DNA of 39,290 nucleotides from CAVEFW01 sp964579575 (GTDB taxonomy: Bacteria > Actinomycetota > Coriobacteriia > Coriobacteriales > Eggerthellaceae), in the NCBI GenBank assembly GCA_964579575.1, contig CAZOGL010000014.1, positions 1 through 39,290 of the forward strand, in the 5' to 3' direction. Made by a program: the position numbers and the translations under genes. The notes beneath the pieces were generated by a model. The model had not been told where the DNA came from. It worked only from the letters and a program-made list of their open reading frames with translations, and did no database searches. Shown here in pieces: positions 1-7,950 of the stretch. Positions within the stretch are counted from its first letter, which is position 1. Every line of letters begins with the position of its first letter.

Positions 1-20
1 TCTTTTTGCGCCCGCGCCTG

Positions 21-47
21 GGACCCCGCGGGGGTCCTTATTTTTTT
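21..47 (+). terminator. Rho-independent terminator of an upstream gene
   Basis: A perfect 7-bp stem (GGACCCC / GGGGTCC, 3-nt loop) is followed by TTATTTTTTT. It ends a plus-strand transcript that enters from outside the window. Confidence 0.85.
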
Positions 48-51
48 GTCG

Positions 52-60
52 TGGTATAAT
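52..60 (+). promoter_or_regulatory. Extended -10 promoter
   Basis: TGGTATAAT is a consensus extended -10 element just after the upstream terminator and about 50 nt before the GTG start at 112. I see no good -35 box, which fits an extended -10 promoter. Confidence 0.65.
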
Positions 61-111
61 ATCCAATGGACTATTAGACTTTTTTCCATTTTCTAATGAA
101 GCGAGGGTATT

Positions 112-717
112 GTGTCAACTACTGCTAAGGTCGATTCTGTAGACGTCGGATCTTCTCCGCAAGAGCTTGCCGAGGGTCTTTCTTCGTCGTCGCGTCGTAT
201 GCGTCAGGTGGCTGCTGCTGCTTTTGCCCAGCTTTCTCGCACTGAGCCTGACGCCGCTCTTCCCTTTATAGACATCATTGTCGAGTCTTTAAAGCGTCCT
301 GAAGCTCGTACGAGGTGGGAATCCCTCGATGCCCTTGTTTGCCTCGTTCCTCTTGATTCAAAGTCCTGTTTTGGTGCGTTGGAGTATGCGGAGGAGGCGC
401 TGTTCGACGAAAGCAACGGAACGGTACGTCTTGCGGCAATGCGTTTCCTTTGCAAGTTGGGTTCCGTTTCCAAAAAGTACGCAACTGAAGTGTGGCCGCT
501 GATCGATGAGGCTCTTCGTTGTTATCATGGCGACCCTGAGTATATTGACATGCTCGTCGCGGTTAATGATTTTGCCGCCGGGAATCTTCCGGATGATGTT
601 CGTGAGGGGCTTGTTGTCCGTATGGAGTTTGATGCGAACAACCCCAAGAGTGGTTTGGTGCACAGGTCGAAGTCTATTATCGCCGCGGCAAAGGGCGAGG
701 TCGTCGCTGACGCGTAA
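112..717 (+). CDS. HEAT-repeat-like helical protein of unknown function
   Basis: A 201-residue soluble protein of unknown function. After an N-terminal tail rich in Ser and Ala it is a run of amphipathic helices (for example SRRMRQVAAAAFAQLSR, near residues 27-43, and NGTVRLAAMRFLCKLG, near 102-117) spaced like HEAT/ARM repeats, which usually act as protein-binding scaffolds. There are no catalytic motifs, signal peptide or membrane segments. The start is GTG at 112, preceded by GCGAGGG; the nearby ATG at 96 is in another frame. The gene has its own promoter and is followed after 116 nt by the isocitrate dehydrogenase gene. The HEAT assignment comes from helix periodicity only. Confidence 0.75.
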   Translation: MSTTAKVDSVDVGSSPQELAEGLSSSSRRMRQVAAAAFAQLSRTEPDAALPFIDIIVESLKRPEARTRWESLDALVCLVPLDSKSCFGALEYAEEALFDESNGTVRLAAMRFLCKLGSVSKKYATEVWPLIDEALRCYHGDPEYIDMLVAVNDFAAGNLPDDVREGLVVRMEFDANNPKSGLVHRSKSIIAAAKGEVVADA

Positions 718-768
718 CGGACTTTGCTTTGGGTGGTCTGGCTTTATGTCTGTTGGTTCATCCACTCG

Positions 769-819
769 AAACATCGTTTAGGCATACTTGTTTCGCTGAT
801 GATGTTTGCTAGTTTTTTT
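769..819 (+). terminator. Weak possible terminator before icd
   Basis: AAACATC (769-775) can pair with GATGTTT (801-807), followed within a few bases by TTTTTTT (813-819). The 25-nt loop makes this a weak terminator candidate. It lies in the 116-nt gap between the HEAT-like gene and the dehydrogenase gene. Confidence 0.3.
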
Positions 820-833
820 GAAAGGCATCAAAG

Positions 834-1928
834 ATGACAAAGCATGTTGTAACGCTTATCCCCGGTGACGGTATCGGTGTTGAGACGTCTGCGGCTATGC
901 AGCGTGTGGTAGAGGCCACCGGTGTTGATATCGAGTGGGAGGTCGCACGGGCTGGCGCTGCTTGTATCGAGGAATCCGGTACGCCGTTGCCCGAGGAGAC
1001 CCTTGAGGCCGTCAAGCGTAACAAGGTTGCAATCAAGGGCCCTATCACGACACCGGTGGGAACGGGATTTCGTAGCGTTAACGTCGCTTTGCGCAAGGCG
1101 CTTGAGCTTTATGTGTGCTTGAGACCCGTTATCTCGATTCCGGGTGCCGGTGGTCGTTATGAGGATGTCGACCTTGTGATTGTGAGGGAGAACTCAGAAG
1201 ACCTTTATGCTGGTATCGAGTTCGAGGAAGGAAGCGAGAGCGCTGCTCGTCTCATCAAGTTTTGTGAGAACGAGGGCGCGGGTACGATTCGTCCCGATTC
1301 CGGTATCTCGATCAAGCCGATTTCTATAACGGGTTCGCGCAATATCGTTAAATACGCCTTTGAGTATGCGAAAAAACACGGTCGCAAGAAGGTCACCGCG
1401 GCCCATAAGGCAAACATCATGAAGTACTCGGATGGATTGTTCCTCCGTACCGCTCGCGAGGTTGCCGCGGAGTATGAGGGACAGATCGAGTTCAACGACA
1501 ATATCATCGATGCGTTTTGCATGAACCTCGTCATGAATCCTGATTGGTTCGATGTCATCGTGTTCCCGAACCTGTACGGCGATATCGCAAGTGACTTATG
1601 TGCGGGTCTTTGCGGTGGGCTCGGTATAGCGCCGGGTGCAAACATCGGCAACGAGTACGCGGTATTTGAGGCGGTCCATGGTTCTGCTCCGGATATCGCA
1701 GGGATGAACCTTGCCAACCCGACGGCAGAGATCCTTTCCGCAGCCATGATGCTTGACCACATAGGCGAGCTTGAGGCGGCTGAGAAGATTCGACAGGGCG
1801 TACGCAACGTGTATGCCGACGGCCGACACCTCACGGCCGACATCCGCAGAGCAACGCGGTCGGATGCCCCCGCTGCGTCGTGTTCGGAGTTTACCGATGC
1901 CCTTGTGGCTGAGATTGAGAAGTTGTAG
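834..1928 (+). CDS. icd: Isocitrate dehydrogenase (NAD-type)
   Basis: Oxidises and decarboxylates isocitrate to 2-oxoglutarate in the cytoplasm. The 364-residue product has the isocitrate/isopropylmalate dehydrogenase layout: an N-terminal nucleotide-fold start (LIPGDGIG), the substrate-binding stretch SVNVALRKALELYVCLRP, VRENSEDLYAG, the catalytic Lys region (TAAHKANIMK), the Asp metal ligands in FPNLYGDIASDL, and a cofactor loop EAVHGSAPDIAGMNLANP. The length and the SVNVALRK motif fit the short NAD-dependent IDH class better than 3-isopropylmalate dehydrogenase (LeuB), the main alternative. The neighbouring aconitase supports IDH. The ATG start has GAAAGG 8 nt upstream. A terminator lies in the 49-nt gap to acnA. 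Confidence 0.88.
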   Translation: MTKHVVTLIPGDGIGVETSAAMQRVVEATGVDIEWEVARAGAACIEESGTPLPEETLEAVKRNKVAIKGPITTPVGTGFRSVNVALRKALELYVCLRPVISIPGAGGRYEDVDLVIVRENSEDLYAGIEFEEGSESAARLIKFCENEGAGTIRPDSGISIKPISITGSRNIVKYAFEYAKKHGRKKVTAAHKANIMKYSDGLFLRTAREVAAEYEGQIEFNDNIIDAFCMNLVMNPDWFDVIVFPNLYGDIASDLCAGLCGGLGIAPGANIGNEYAVFEAVHGSAPDIAGMNLANPTAEILSAAMMLDHIGELEAAEKIRQGVRNVYADGRHLTADIRRATRSDAPAASCSEFTDALVAEIEKL

Positions 1929-1936
1929 AACCGGAT

Positions 1937-1959
1937 GCGCCCCTGCGGGGGCGCGTTTT
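1937..1959 (+). terminator. Terminator between icd and acnA
   Basis: Stem GCGCCCC (1937-1943) / GGGGCGC (1948-1954), followed by GTTTT. It sits 8 nt after the icd stop and only about 10 nt before the acnA ribosome binding site, so some read-through may still feed acnA. Confidence 0.7.
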
Positions 1960-1977
1960 GTCTGAGAGGAGGCGCAC

Positions 1978-4653
1978 ATGCGCAAGGGGAGTTCTTTCGC
2001 TGGGGAGCTGCGCGTAGGCGACGACGTTTTTACGTATTACCCTATCGATCGATTTGAGGGTGCGAGGAAGTTGCCCATCTCGTTGAAGGTGTTGCTTGAA
2101 AACGTCGTGCGTAATGCTGCGACCGACGAGGCGGCTTCTGCGCTTGCGTCGCGCGTTGTTGCTGCCGGTCTCGCCGGTGAGCAAGGCGAAGAGGTCGAAT
2201 TTTGTCCCGCGCGCGTCCTGTTTCAGGATTTTACGGGAGTTCCTGTTTTTGTCGATTTCGCAGTCATGCGCGAAGCCGCGATGAACCTTGGCGGCGATCC
2301 CAAAAAGATCAATCCGCAGGTGCCTTGCGATCTCGTGATTGACCACTCTGTCATAGCGGACGAGTATGGGTGCGAAGCGGCTATGCGTGCGAACATGGAC
2401 CTCGAGTTCCAACGCAATAAGGAGCGTTACGACTTTCTCAAGTGGTCCCAGGAGTCTTTCGAGAACGTGCGCATTGTTCCGCCTGGTCAGGGTATTTGCC
2501 ATCAGCTGAACATCGAGAAGTTTGCCCATGTGGTTATGACCTCCGACCATGCGGGGACGACTCTTGAACAAGAGAACCCCGTTGCGTATTTCGACACGCT
2601 TGTCGGTACCGACAGCCACACCCCGACTGCCAACGGCATTGGCGTGCTCGGTTGGGGCGTTGGTGGAATCGAAGCCGAGGCGGCGGCTTTGGGTCAACCG
2701 ATCACCACGCTTGTCCCCCGCGTTATTGGAGTGAAGCTTACTGGTGCGCCTAAGGCTGGGGTTACGGGCATGGATATCGCTTTGACGTTTGCGAACATGC
2801 TGCGTGCACGAGGCGTGGTGGGGTGCTTCGTCGAGTGCTTCGGCGAGGGCGTCTCGCGTCTGACCGCGACACAGCGTGCTTGCATTTCCAATATGACCCC
2901 TGAGTATGGATGTACCTGCACCTTGTTCCCTGTAGATGAACAGACGCTCACGTACCTGCGTTTGACCGGCCGTTCCGAGAGCGAGATCTCCTTGGTCGAA
3001 TCCTATGCGAAGGAACAGGGTTTTTGGAACGACCCCGAGGCTTTGGGACGTGTGTACTCTGAGGTCATCGAACTCGATCTCGGTACGGTTCAGCGCTCCA
3101 TTGCCGGTCCGAGTCGTCCCCATGACCGTATTGATTTGAGCTGCGCAAAGAAGCGTTTCTCCGAGATTTGTGAGGAGCGGGGGTGCGACAAGGGCGCGAC
3201 AGCCGTGGCAAACATTATGGGGGTTGACTATGGGTTGACCCACGGCGCTTTGGCTATCGCTGCCGTGACGAGCTGCACGACCGCCACCGATCATGCGATG
3301 ATGATCGCGGCGGGACTCGTCGCTCGTAACGCCGCCAAGAAGGGCCTTCGTCCCAAGCCGTGGGTCAAGACGATCTTGGCTCCTGGTAGCCACGCCACTG
3401 CGCTGTTGCTGGAGCGTGCCGGTCTGATGGAGGGCTTGAATCAGCTTGGGTTTGCCACCTGCGGCTTTGGATGCATGAGTTGTATTGGTAATTCCGGCCC
3501 CGTTCTTCCTGCGATGCACGAGATCGCGGACAAGATAGAGCTTGCTAGCGTTCTTTCGGGTAACCGTAATTTTGAGGGACGCATCTCCCCCGACGTCTCC
3601 CAAAACTACTTGGCAGCGCCCGCGGTCGTCATTGCGTACTCTCTTGCGGGTACGATGGATTTCGACTTCGAAAGCGATGCGCTCGGTCTCGATTCAGAGG
3701 GGAACGCGATTTACCTCAAGGATATTTGGCCTGGCGAGGAAGAGATTGCCAAGCTTGTTGCGAAGCACGTTGACGGGGATCTTTATGTCGCAGGCACAGC
3801 CGGTATGTTCGAGGGCGACCAGTCGTGGCAAGCCCTCGGAGCCGCTCCAAGCGACATCTTCCCTTGGGACGAGAGTTCGACCTATGTTCGTCGTGCGCCG
3901 TATTTCGACGGCATGGGCGTCAAACCTGATCTAATCGCTCCGATTGTCGGGGCTCGTGCCTTGGCAAAGCTGGGCGACTTCATCACGACAGACCACATCT
4001 CCCCGGCAGGTGCCATCGCGCCGGACATGCCAGCAGCGCGCTATCTCGAGCAACGTGGCGTTGGAGTTGCCGACTTCAATACCTATGGAAGTCGTCGCGG
4101 TAATCACGAGGTGATGATGCGGGGCACCTTCGCAAACGTCAAGCTTCAAAACCAGCTCGTTCCCGACGGAAGGAAGGGCGGTTGGACGCTCGACCTTTTG
4201 GATAATAAGGTCGTCCCCCTGTTCGATGCGGCCATGCATTATAGGGAGGCGGGCATCCCTTTGGTGATCGTCGCGGGTAAGATGTATGGGAGCGGGAGCA
4301 GCCGCGATTGGGCGGCAAAGGGTCCGCAACTGCTTGGCTTGCGCGCCGCCTTTGCCGAGAGCTTTGAGAGAATCCACCGCTCAAACCTCATCGGTATGGG
4401 CATTTTGCCGTTGCAGTTCCTTGAGGGTGAAAGTGCCGAGACCTTAGGCCTCGACGGTACCGAGACCTATTCGATTGCGCCCATCGACTTTTCTGAGGGG
4501 TTGCCCAATCCCTCTGTTGTGGGCGTCAAAGCCACCAAGGAAACAGGCGAGACCGTCTCGTTTGACGTGACGGTTCGTGTCGATACTCCTACGGAGGGCG
4601 AGTATTACGCGCATGGTGGCATCTTGCAGTACGTGTTGCGCAGCCTTCTCTAG
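1978..4653 (+). CDS. acnA: Aconitate hydratase, AcnA/IRP type
   Basis: Interconverts citrate and isocitrate with a [4Fe-4S] cluster. At 891 residues it has AcnA length and landmarks: KLPISLKVLLENVVRN near the start, GTDSHTPTANGIGVLGWGVG with the DSH motif, cluster cysteines at about 433, 499 and 502 (close to the positions in E. coli AcnA), and the swivel-domain motif YGSRRGNHEVMMRGTFAN. One oddity: the first cluster motif is TSCTT rather than the usual SCTN. The start ATG is set by AGGAGG 5 nt upstream. It follows icd at 49 nt, and together they give citrate to 2-oxoglutarate. No citrate synthase gene is in the window. Confidence 0.95.
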   Translation: MRKGSSFAGELRVGDDVFTYYPIDRFEGARKLPISLKVLLENVVRNAATDEAASALASRVVAAGLAGEQGEEVEFCPARVLFQDFTGVPVFVDFAVMREAAMNLGGDPKKINPQVPCDLVIDHSVIADEYGCEAAMRANMDLEFQRNKERYDFLKWSQESFENVRIVPPGQGICHQLNIEKFAHVVMTSDHAGTTLEQENPVAYFDTLVGTDSHTPTANGIGVLGWGVGGIEAEAAALGQPITTLVPRVIGVKLTGAPKAGVTGMDIALTFANMLRARGVVGCFVECFGEGVSRLTATQRACISNMTPEYGCTCTLFPVDEQTLTYLRLTGRSESEISLVESYAKEQGFWNDPEALGRVYSEVIELDLGTVQRSIAGPSRPHDRIDLSCAKKRFSEICEERGCDKGATAVANIMGVDYGLTHGALAIAAVTSCTTATDHAMMIAAGLVARNAAKKGLRPKPWVKTILAPGSHATALLLERAGLMEGLNQLGFATCGFGCMSCIGNSGPVLPAMHEIADKIELASVLSGNRNFEGRISPDVSQNYLAAPAVVIAYSLAGTMDFDFESDALGLDSEGNAIYLKDIWPGEEEIAKLVAKHVDGDLYVAGTAGMFEGDQSWQALGAAPSDIFPWDESSTYVRRAPYFDGMGVKPDLIAPIVGARALAKLGDFITTDHISPAGAIAPDMPAARYLEQRGVGVADFNTYGSRRGNHEVMMRGTFANVKLQNQLVPDGRKGGWTLDLLDNKVVPLFDAAMHYREAGIPLVIVAGKMYGSGSSRDWAAKGPQLLGLRAAFAESFERIHRSNLIGMGILPLQFLEGESAETLGLDGTETYSIAPIDFSEGLPNPSVVGVKATKETGETVSFDVTVRVDTPTEGEYYAHGGILQYVLRSLL

Positions 4654-4712
4654 GAATCCAGGGAAATATTCAGGGATGGGACGTCGTAAGCGTGCGGCGT
4701 TTCGTCCGGGGA

Positions 4713-4746
4713 CGGGGCGTCGTAGGTGTTCGGCGCCCCGCCTGTT
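4713..4746 (+). terminator. Possible terminator after acnA
   Basis: CGGGGCG (4713-4719) pairs with CGCCCCG (4734-4740) across a 14-nt loop, followed by CCTGTTT. The U-tract is poor. The same spacer has an imperfect direct repeat (near 4680 and 4715, sharing CGTCGTA). A TACAAT at 4756-4761 may be the -10 box of the next gene. Confidence 0.4.
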
Positions 4747-4792
4747 TATCTAGGGTACAATAGGCCAAACTCTGTAAAGGAAAGGGGACGCC

Positions 4793-6967
4793 ATGGCGAA
4801 CCAATCTGGCGTTGACGCCTTGCTCGATGCTTTAAAGAAGTCGGGCATGGATGTCGACGCAAGCTCGTTTGGGGGCGCTGCCGAGCAAGGAAAGAGTTCC
4901 GAGCCGGGGGCAAAGACCGATGCGTCGAACGCATCTGGGGAGAAAGCAAAAGACACGAATGCACGCGGCAAGCGCAGCGGTGGGTTCGGCGACGTTTTGA
5001 AAGGAATGGCGGGCGCCGCCGGGGATCACTTGTCGGGGTCAAGCGACTCTGAGGACGGGACGCGAGGCCCGAACATCCCGCATATCACCTTTGACGTGGA
5101 GAATACCGTTTCCTCTTGGGGTATAGGTCGCAAGGTTGCCGTGGCCATCCTTGTCCTTGTCATCTTGGCTGCGGCCTATTGGTGGTTCCATCCCCCGCTG
5201 AACATCCAAAGCCCTGACACCTGGTTTATCATCGTGGTGGCATGCGTGTTTGTGTTCCTCCTCCTTGGGGGTGCCTCTGTTCTTGAGGAACATCAGGACA
5301 AAAAGGCGAGAAAAAAAGCAGGGGTGAGCAAGGAGGCCTCCAAGAAGAGTACTGGTGGCATCAAGCGCAAGCTTCTCATCATCCCAGTTGCCGTCTTGGT
5401 CGTCGGGGCGATTGGTTGGCTGTTATCCCAAAGCTTCTTTCCGGGAAACGCTGCCAAGTATGCGAGCATCCTTCAGACGGAAAGCCTTGATTTCGCTACC
5501 GATATCGAGCAGGTCGATTACTCTGAGGTGCCGGTCATCGATCGTGACGCTGCAGAGATTTTGGGCGACAAGCAAATGGGTACGATTTCCGAGTATGTCA
5601 GCCAATTCGAGGTCGATTCACTTTACAGCCAAATCAACTACAACGGCTCTCCGGTTCGCGTAAGCCCTCTGAACTATGCGGACCTGTTCAAGTGGCTCAC
5701 CAATCGCGAAGAAGGCATTCCCGCCTACGCCCTTGTCAATATGACTACCCAAGAGACCCAGATTGTTCGCATCTCCGACATCGACGGGGCTGAGGGTCAA
5801 GGTATCAAGTATTCCGCATCCGAGCCTCTCGCCCGCAACATCGACCGTTACATACAATTGAAATACCCCTTCTATATGTTCGACGAGAAGTCGTTTGAGA
5901 TCGACGAGAACGGCCATCCTTGGTGGATTTGTCCTGTTCAGACCAAGACAATCGGGCTGTTTGGCGGTACAACCATCACGCGTGCGGTCATGTGTGACGC
6001 CGTTACGGGCGAGTGCCAAGATCTTGCGGTAGAGGATATCCCGGAATGGGTCGATCGTGTCTATCCCTCCGAGCTGGTCTTGACCCAATACAACTGGTAT
6101 GGCGCTTACAACAACGGGTGGTTGAACAGCTGGCTTGGGCAAAAGGGCGTAGTCAAGACCACGCCGGGTACCGATGGCCAACTTGGATACAACTATATCG
6201 CCAAGGATGACGACGTGTGGGTCTACACCGGTGTCACCTCTGCGACCTCTGATAGTTCCATCGTCGGTTTTGTCTTGGTTAACCAACGTACGGCTGAGTC
6301 CCATTTCTATTCCATCGCCGGTGCGACTGAGAGTTCTGCGATGGAGTCCGCAGAGGGCCAGGTCCAAAACCTGCGTTACACGGCGACGTTCCCGATCCTT
6401 ATCAATGTGTCGAACCAACCCACCTACTTCATGGCGCTCAAGGACAGCGCGGGCACGGTGAAGAAGTTTGCCATGCTTGATATCCAACGCTACCAAAACG
6501 TTGCCATCGGTGATACGGTCGCCGAGTGCCAGAAGAGCTACGAGGCCCTGTTGGCAACCAACGGTGTTGATCTCGGCCCCTCCGGGGACTTGAAGACCAA
6601 GACTGGTGTCATTGCGCGTATGGCCCAGGCGGTTATCGAGAGCAACTCCCACTTCTATGTGAAGATTGAGGGAGATGAGGCCATCTATGACTTTGCCCTT
6701 CCGAATATGTTGGATATCGTTGGCTATGGCGTGGGCGACACGATCACCTTCACCTACATCGAGGGTGCCTCCACCAACTCGGTCCAAGAGATTGTGGGGG
6801 CTGACAAAGCGTCAACGACAAGTTCGACAAGTTCGACTGGCTCGACTGGCTCGACGACCAATACGAGCTCGACCAACACGACGTCCACGTCCAACACGAC
6901 GTCCACGTCCAACACGACGTCCGCGACGGCCAATGCGAACTCGACTAACACGGGGGCTTCGGCGTAG
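4793..6967 (+). CDS. Large membrane-anchored surface protein, function unknown
   Basis: A 724-residue protein I cannot name. Residues 1-110 are cytoplasmic, low-complexity and charged. Three hydrophobic segments follow at about 115-132, 144-162 and 193-212, with a Lys-rich stretch (167-192) between the second and third. This predicts N-in topology and a large extracytoplasmic domain (about 213-675). That domain is rich in aromatics (PWWICPV, YNWYGAYNNGWLNSW, DDDVWVYTGVTSAT) and has a Cys pair (CDAVTGEC). The C-terminal tail (about 678-724) is Ser/Thr/Asn repeats, probably a flexible wall-side tail. The ATG is preceded by AAAGGGG with 5-nt spacing. A strong terminator follows at 7001, so it is probably monocistronic. 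It resembles conserved uncharacterised surface proteins of Gram-positive gut bacteria; that is from memory. Confidence 0.85.
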   Translation: MANQSGVDALLDALKKSGMDVDASSFGGAAEQGKSSEPGAKTDASNASGEKAKDTNARGKRSGGFGDVLKGMAGAAGDHLSGSSDSEDGTRGPNIPHITFDVENTVSSWGIGRKVAVAILVLVILAAAYWWFHPPLNIQSPDTWFIIVVACVFVFLLLGGASVLEEHQDKKARKKAGVSKEASKKSTGGIKRKLLIIPVAVLVVGAIGWLLSQSFFPGNAAKYASILQTESLDFATDIEQVDYSEVPVIDRDAAEILGDKQMGTISEYVSQFEVDSLYSQINYNGSPVRVSPLNYADLFKWLTNREEGIPAYALVNMTTQETQIVRISDIDGAEGQGIKYSASEPLARNIDRYIQLKYPFYMFDEKSFEIDENGHPWWICPVQTKTIGLFGGTTITRAVMCDAVTGECQDLAVEDIPEWVDRVYPSELVLTQYNWYGAYNNGWLNSWLGQKGVVKTTPGTDGQLGYNYIAKDDDVWVYTGVTSATSDSSIVGFVLVNQRTAESHFYSIAGATESSAMESAEGQVQNLRYTATFPILINVSNQPTYFMALKDSAGTVKKFAMLDIQRYQNVAIGDTVAECQKSYEALLATNGVDLGPSGDLKTKTGVIARMAQAVIESNSHFYVKIEGDEAIYDFALPNMLDIVGYGVGDTITFTYIEGASTNSVQEIVGADKASTTSSTSSTGSTGSTTNTSSTNTTSTSNTTSTSNTTSATANANSTNTGASA
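6873..6926 (+). repeat. 18-bp coding tandem repeat, about 3 copies
   Basis: The unit CCAACACGACGTCCACGT occurs exactly at 6873-6890 and 6891-6908, with a degenerate third copy at 6909-6926. It encodes the Asn/Thr/Ser tail. A 9-bp repeat (units like GGCTCGACT) lies just before it at about 6821-6856. Copy number may vary by slippage. Confidence 0.8.
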
Positions 6968-7000
6968 ATCGATCGGGCTTGTTTACCCAAGTGTTAAAGA

Positions 7001-7041
7001 AATCGACGAGTGCGAGGTTTTGCGCTCGTTGATTTTGTTTT
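7001..7041 (+). terminator. Rho-independent terminator
   Basis: A 13-bp stem, AATCGACGAGTGC (7001-7013) with GCGCTCGTTGATT (7022-7034), allowing two G-U pairs, is followed by TTGTTTT. It ends the surface-protein transcript and isolates it from the gatCAB unit. Confidence 0.8.
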
Positions 7042-7117
7042 ACCATGAAAAGCTATCTATGCAATAAGTCGATATGGGTGCTTTCGAAGGCGCCCGCTTG
7101 GCTGCGAAGGAGTTTTA

Positions 7118-7624
7118 ATGAGTTCTGCCCTGAAGGCACATCTGCCTGTTATCGTGCTTGTCTCGGTGATCTGCATCATCAGTAGTGCGTTTTTCATGAC
7201 TGCCGTCCACGACAACGCCGGCGTATTCGGTGCGAGCACGTTCACATTTTTGTTGATTGCGATTCCTTGTGTGTTCATGGTATTGGGTTCGTTTTTCATC
7301 ATGCTGACCACCAAAGAGATCGGTACTCGTATCTTCCTTATCGTCGAGGTGATTTGCGTGGTGTTCGGCTTCGTCTCCATGGCTGTTGCGTCCGGTTGGG
7401 AGTCGGATGCCTCTGTTGTGGCCCTTATAGCCGACGGCTCCTCTATCGTTCCCGTCGCCAACAGTCCTTTCGGTATCGTGCGAAATATCTTGCTGTACGT
7501 GTGTTGCCCCATGGTCGGTAGCGTCCTTGGGGCATATCTGGGGTCTCGTTTGCACCCGGTGAGCATTGACAGGAACAACAAGTCGAGCAAGAAGCAACCG
7601 CGCAACAAGAAAAGCCATAGCTAG
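7118..7624 (+). CDS. Small four-helix membrane protein, unknown
   Basis: A 168-residue integral membrane protein with four predicted helices at about 9-29, 39-63, 69-91 and 118-143. It ends in a basic, hydrophilic tail (SSKKQPRNKKSH), probably cytoplasmic. I recognise no family. The ATG has AAGGAG 5 nt upstream. The stop is 14 nt before gatC, so it is probably the first gene of the gatCAB transcript. That position alone does not imply a role in tRNA amidation. The 77 nt between the preceding terminator and this start have no clear promoter; TTTACC-17-CAATAA is a weak possibility. Confidence 0.75.
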   Translation: MSSALKAHLPVIVLVSVICIISSAFFMTAVHDNAGVFGASTFTFLLIAIPCVFMVLGSFFIMLTTKEIGTRIFLIVEVICVVFGFVSMAVASGWESDASVVALIADGSSIVPVANSPFGIVRNILLYVCCPMVGSVLGAYLGSRLHPVSIDRNNKSSKKQPRNKKSHS

Positions 7625-7638
7625 GAAGGCGAGAAGTG

Positions 7639-7950
7639 ATGACCCAACATTTGACTGAGAAAGACGTGATGCGTATCGCGGAGTATGCCCGCATCGGTCT
7701 GACAAAAGAGGAAGCGGCCAAGATGACCGTAGAGCTCAATGACGTCATCGATACGTTGAAGCCGATCACAGAATATGACCTTGAGGGTGTTGAACCCACG
7801 TTCCATCCCATCGGCGACTTGTCCAACGTGATGCGTGAGGATGTCGAGAGGCCTAGCTTCACTCAAGAGGTTGCGCTTAAAAACGCCCCGAAACAACAGG
7901 AGGGAAGTTTCCTCATCCCCTCCATTCTTGGTGAGGGGGGTGATCGATAA
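7639..7950 (+). CDS. gatC: Asp-tRNA(Asn)/Glu-tRNA(Gln) amidotransferase subunit C
   Basis: The small subunit that stabilises the GatA-GatB interface. The 103-residue product has the GatC pattern: MRIAEYARIGLTKEEAAKM near the N-terminus, a helix ending in LNDVIDTLKPI, then EGVEPTFHP and MREDV, and a C-terminal FLIPSIL. The start is ATG 7639 after AGGAAGGCGAG; a GTG at 7636 directly before it is an alternative. The stop overlaps the gatA start by one base (TAATG), which indicates translational coupling. Confidence 0.95.
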   Translation: MTQHLTEKDVMRIAEYARIGLTKEEAAKMTVELNDVIDTLKPITEYDLEGVEPTFHPIGDLSNVMREDVERPSFTQEVALKNAPKQQEGSFLIPSILGEGGDR

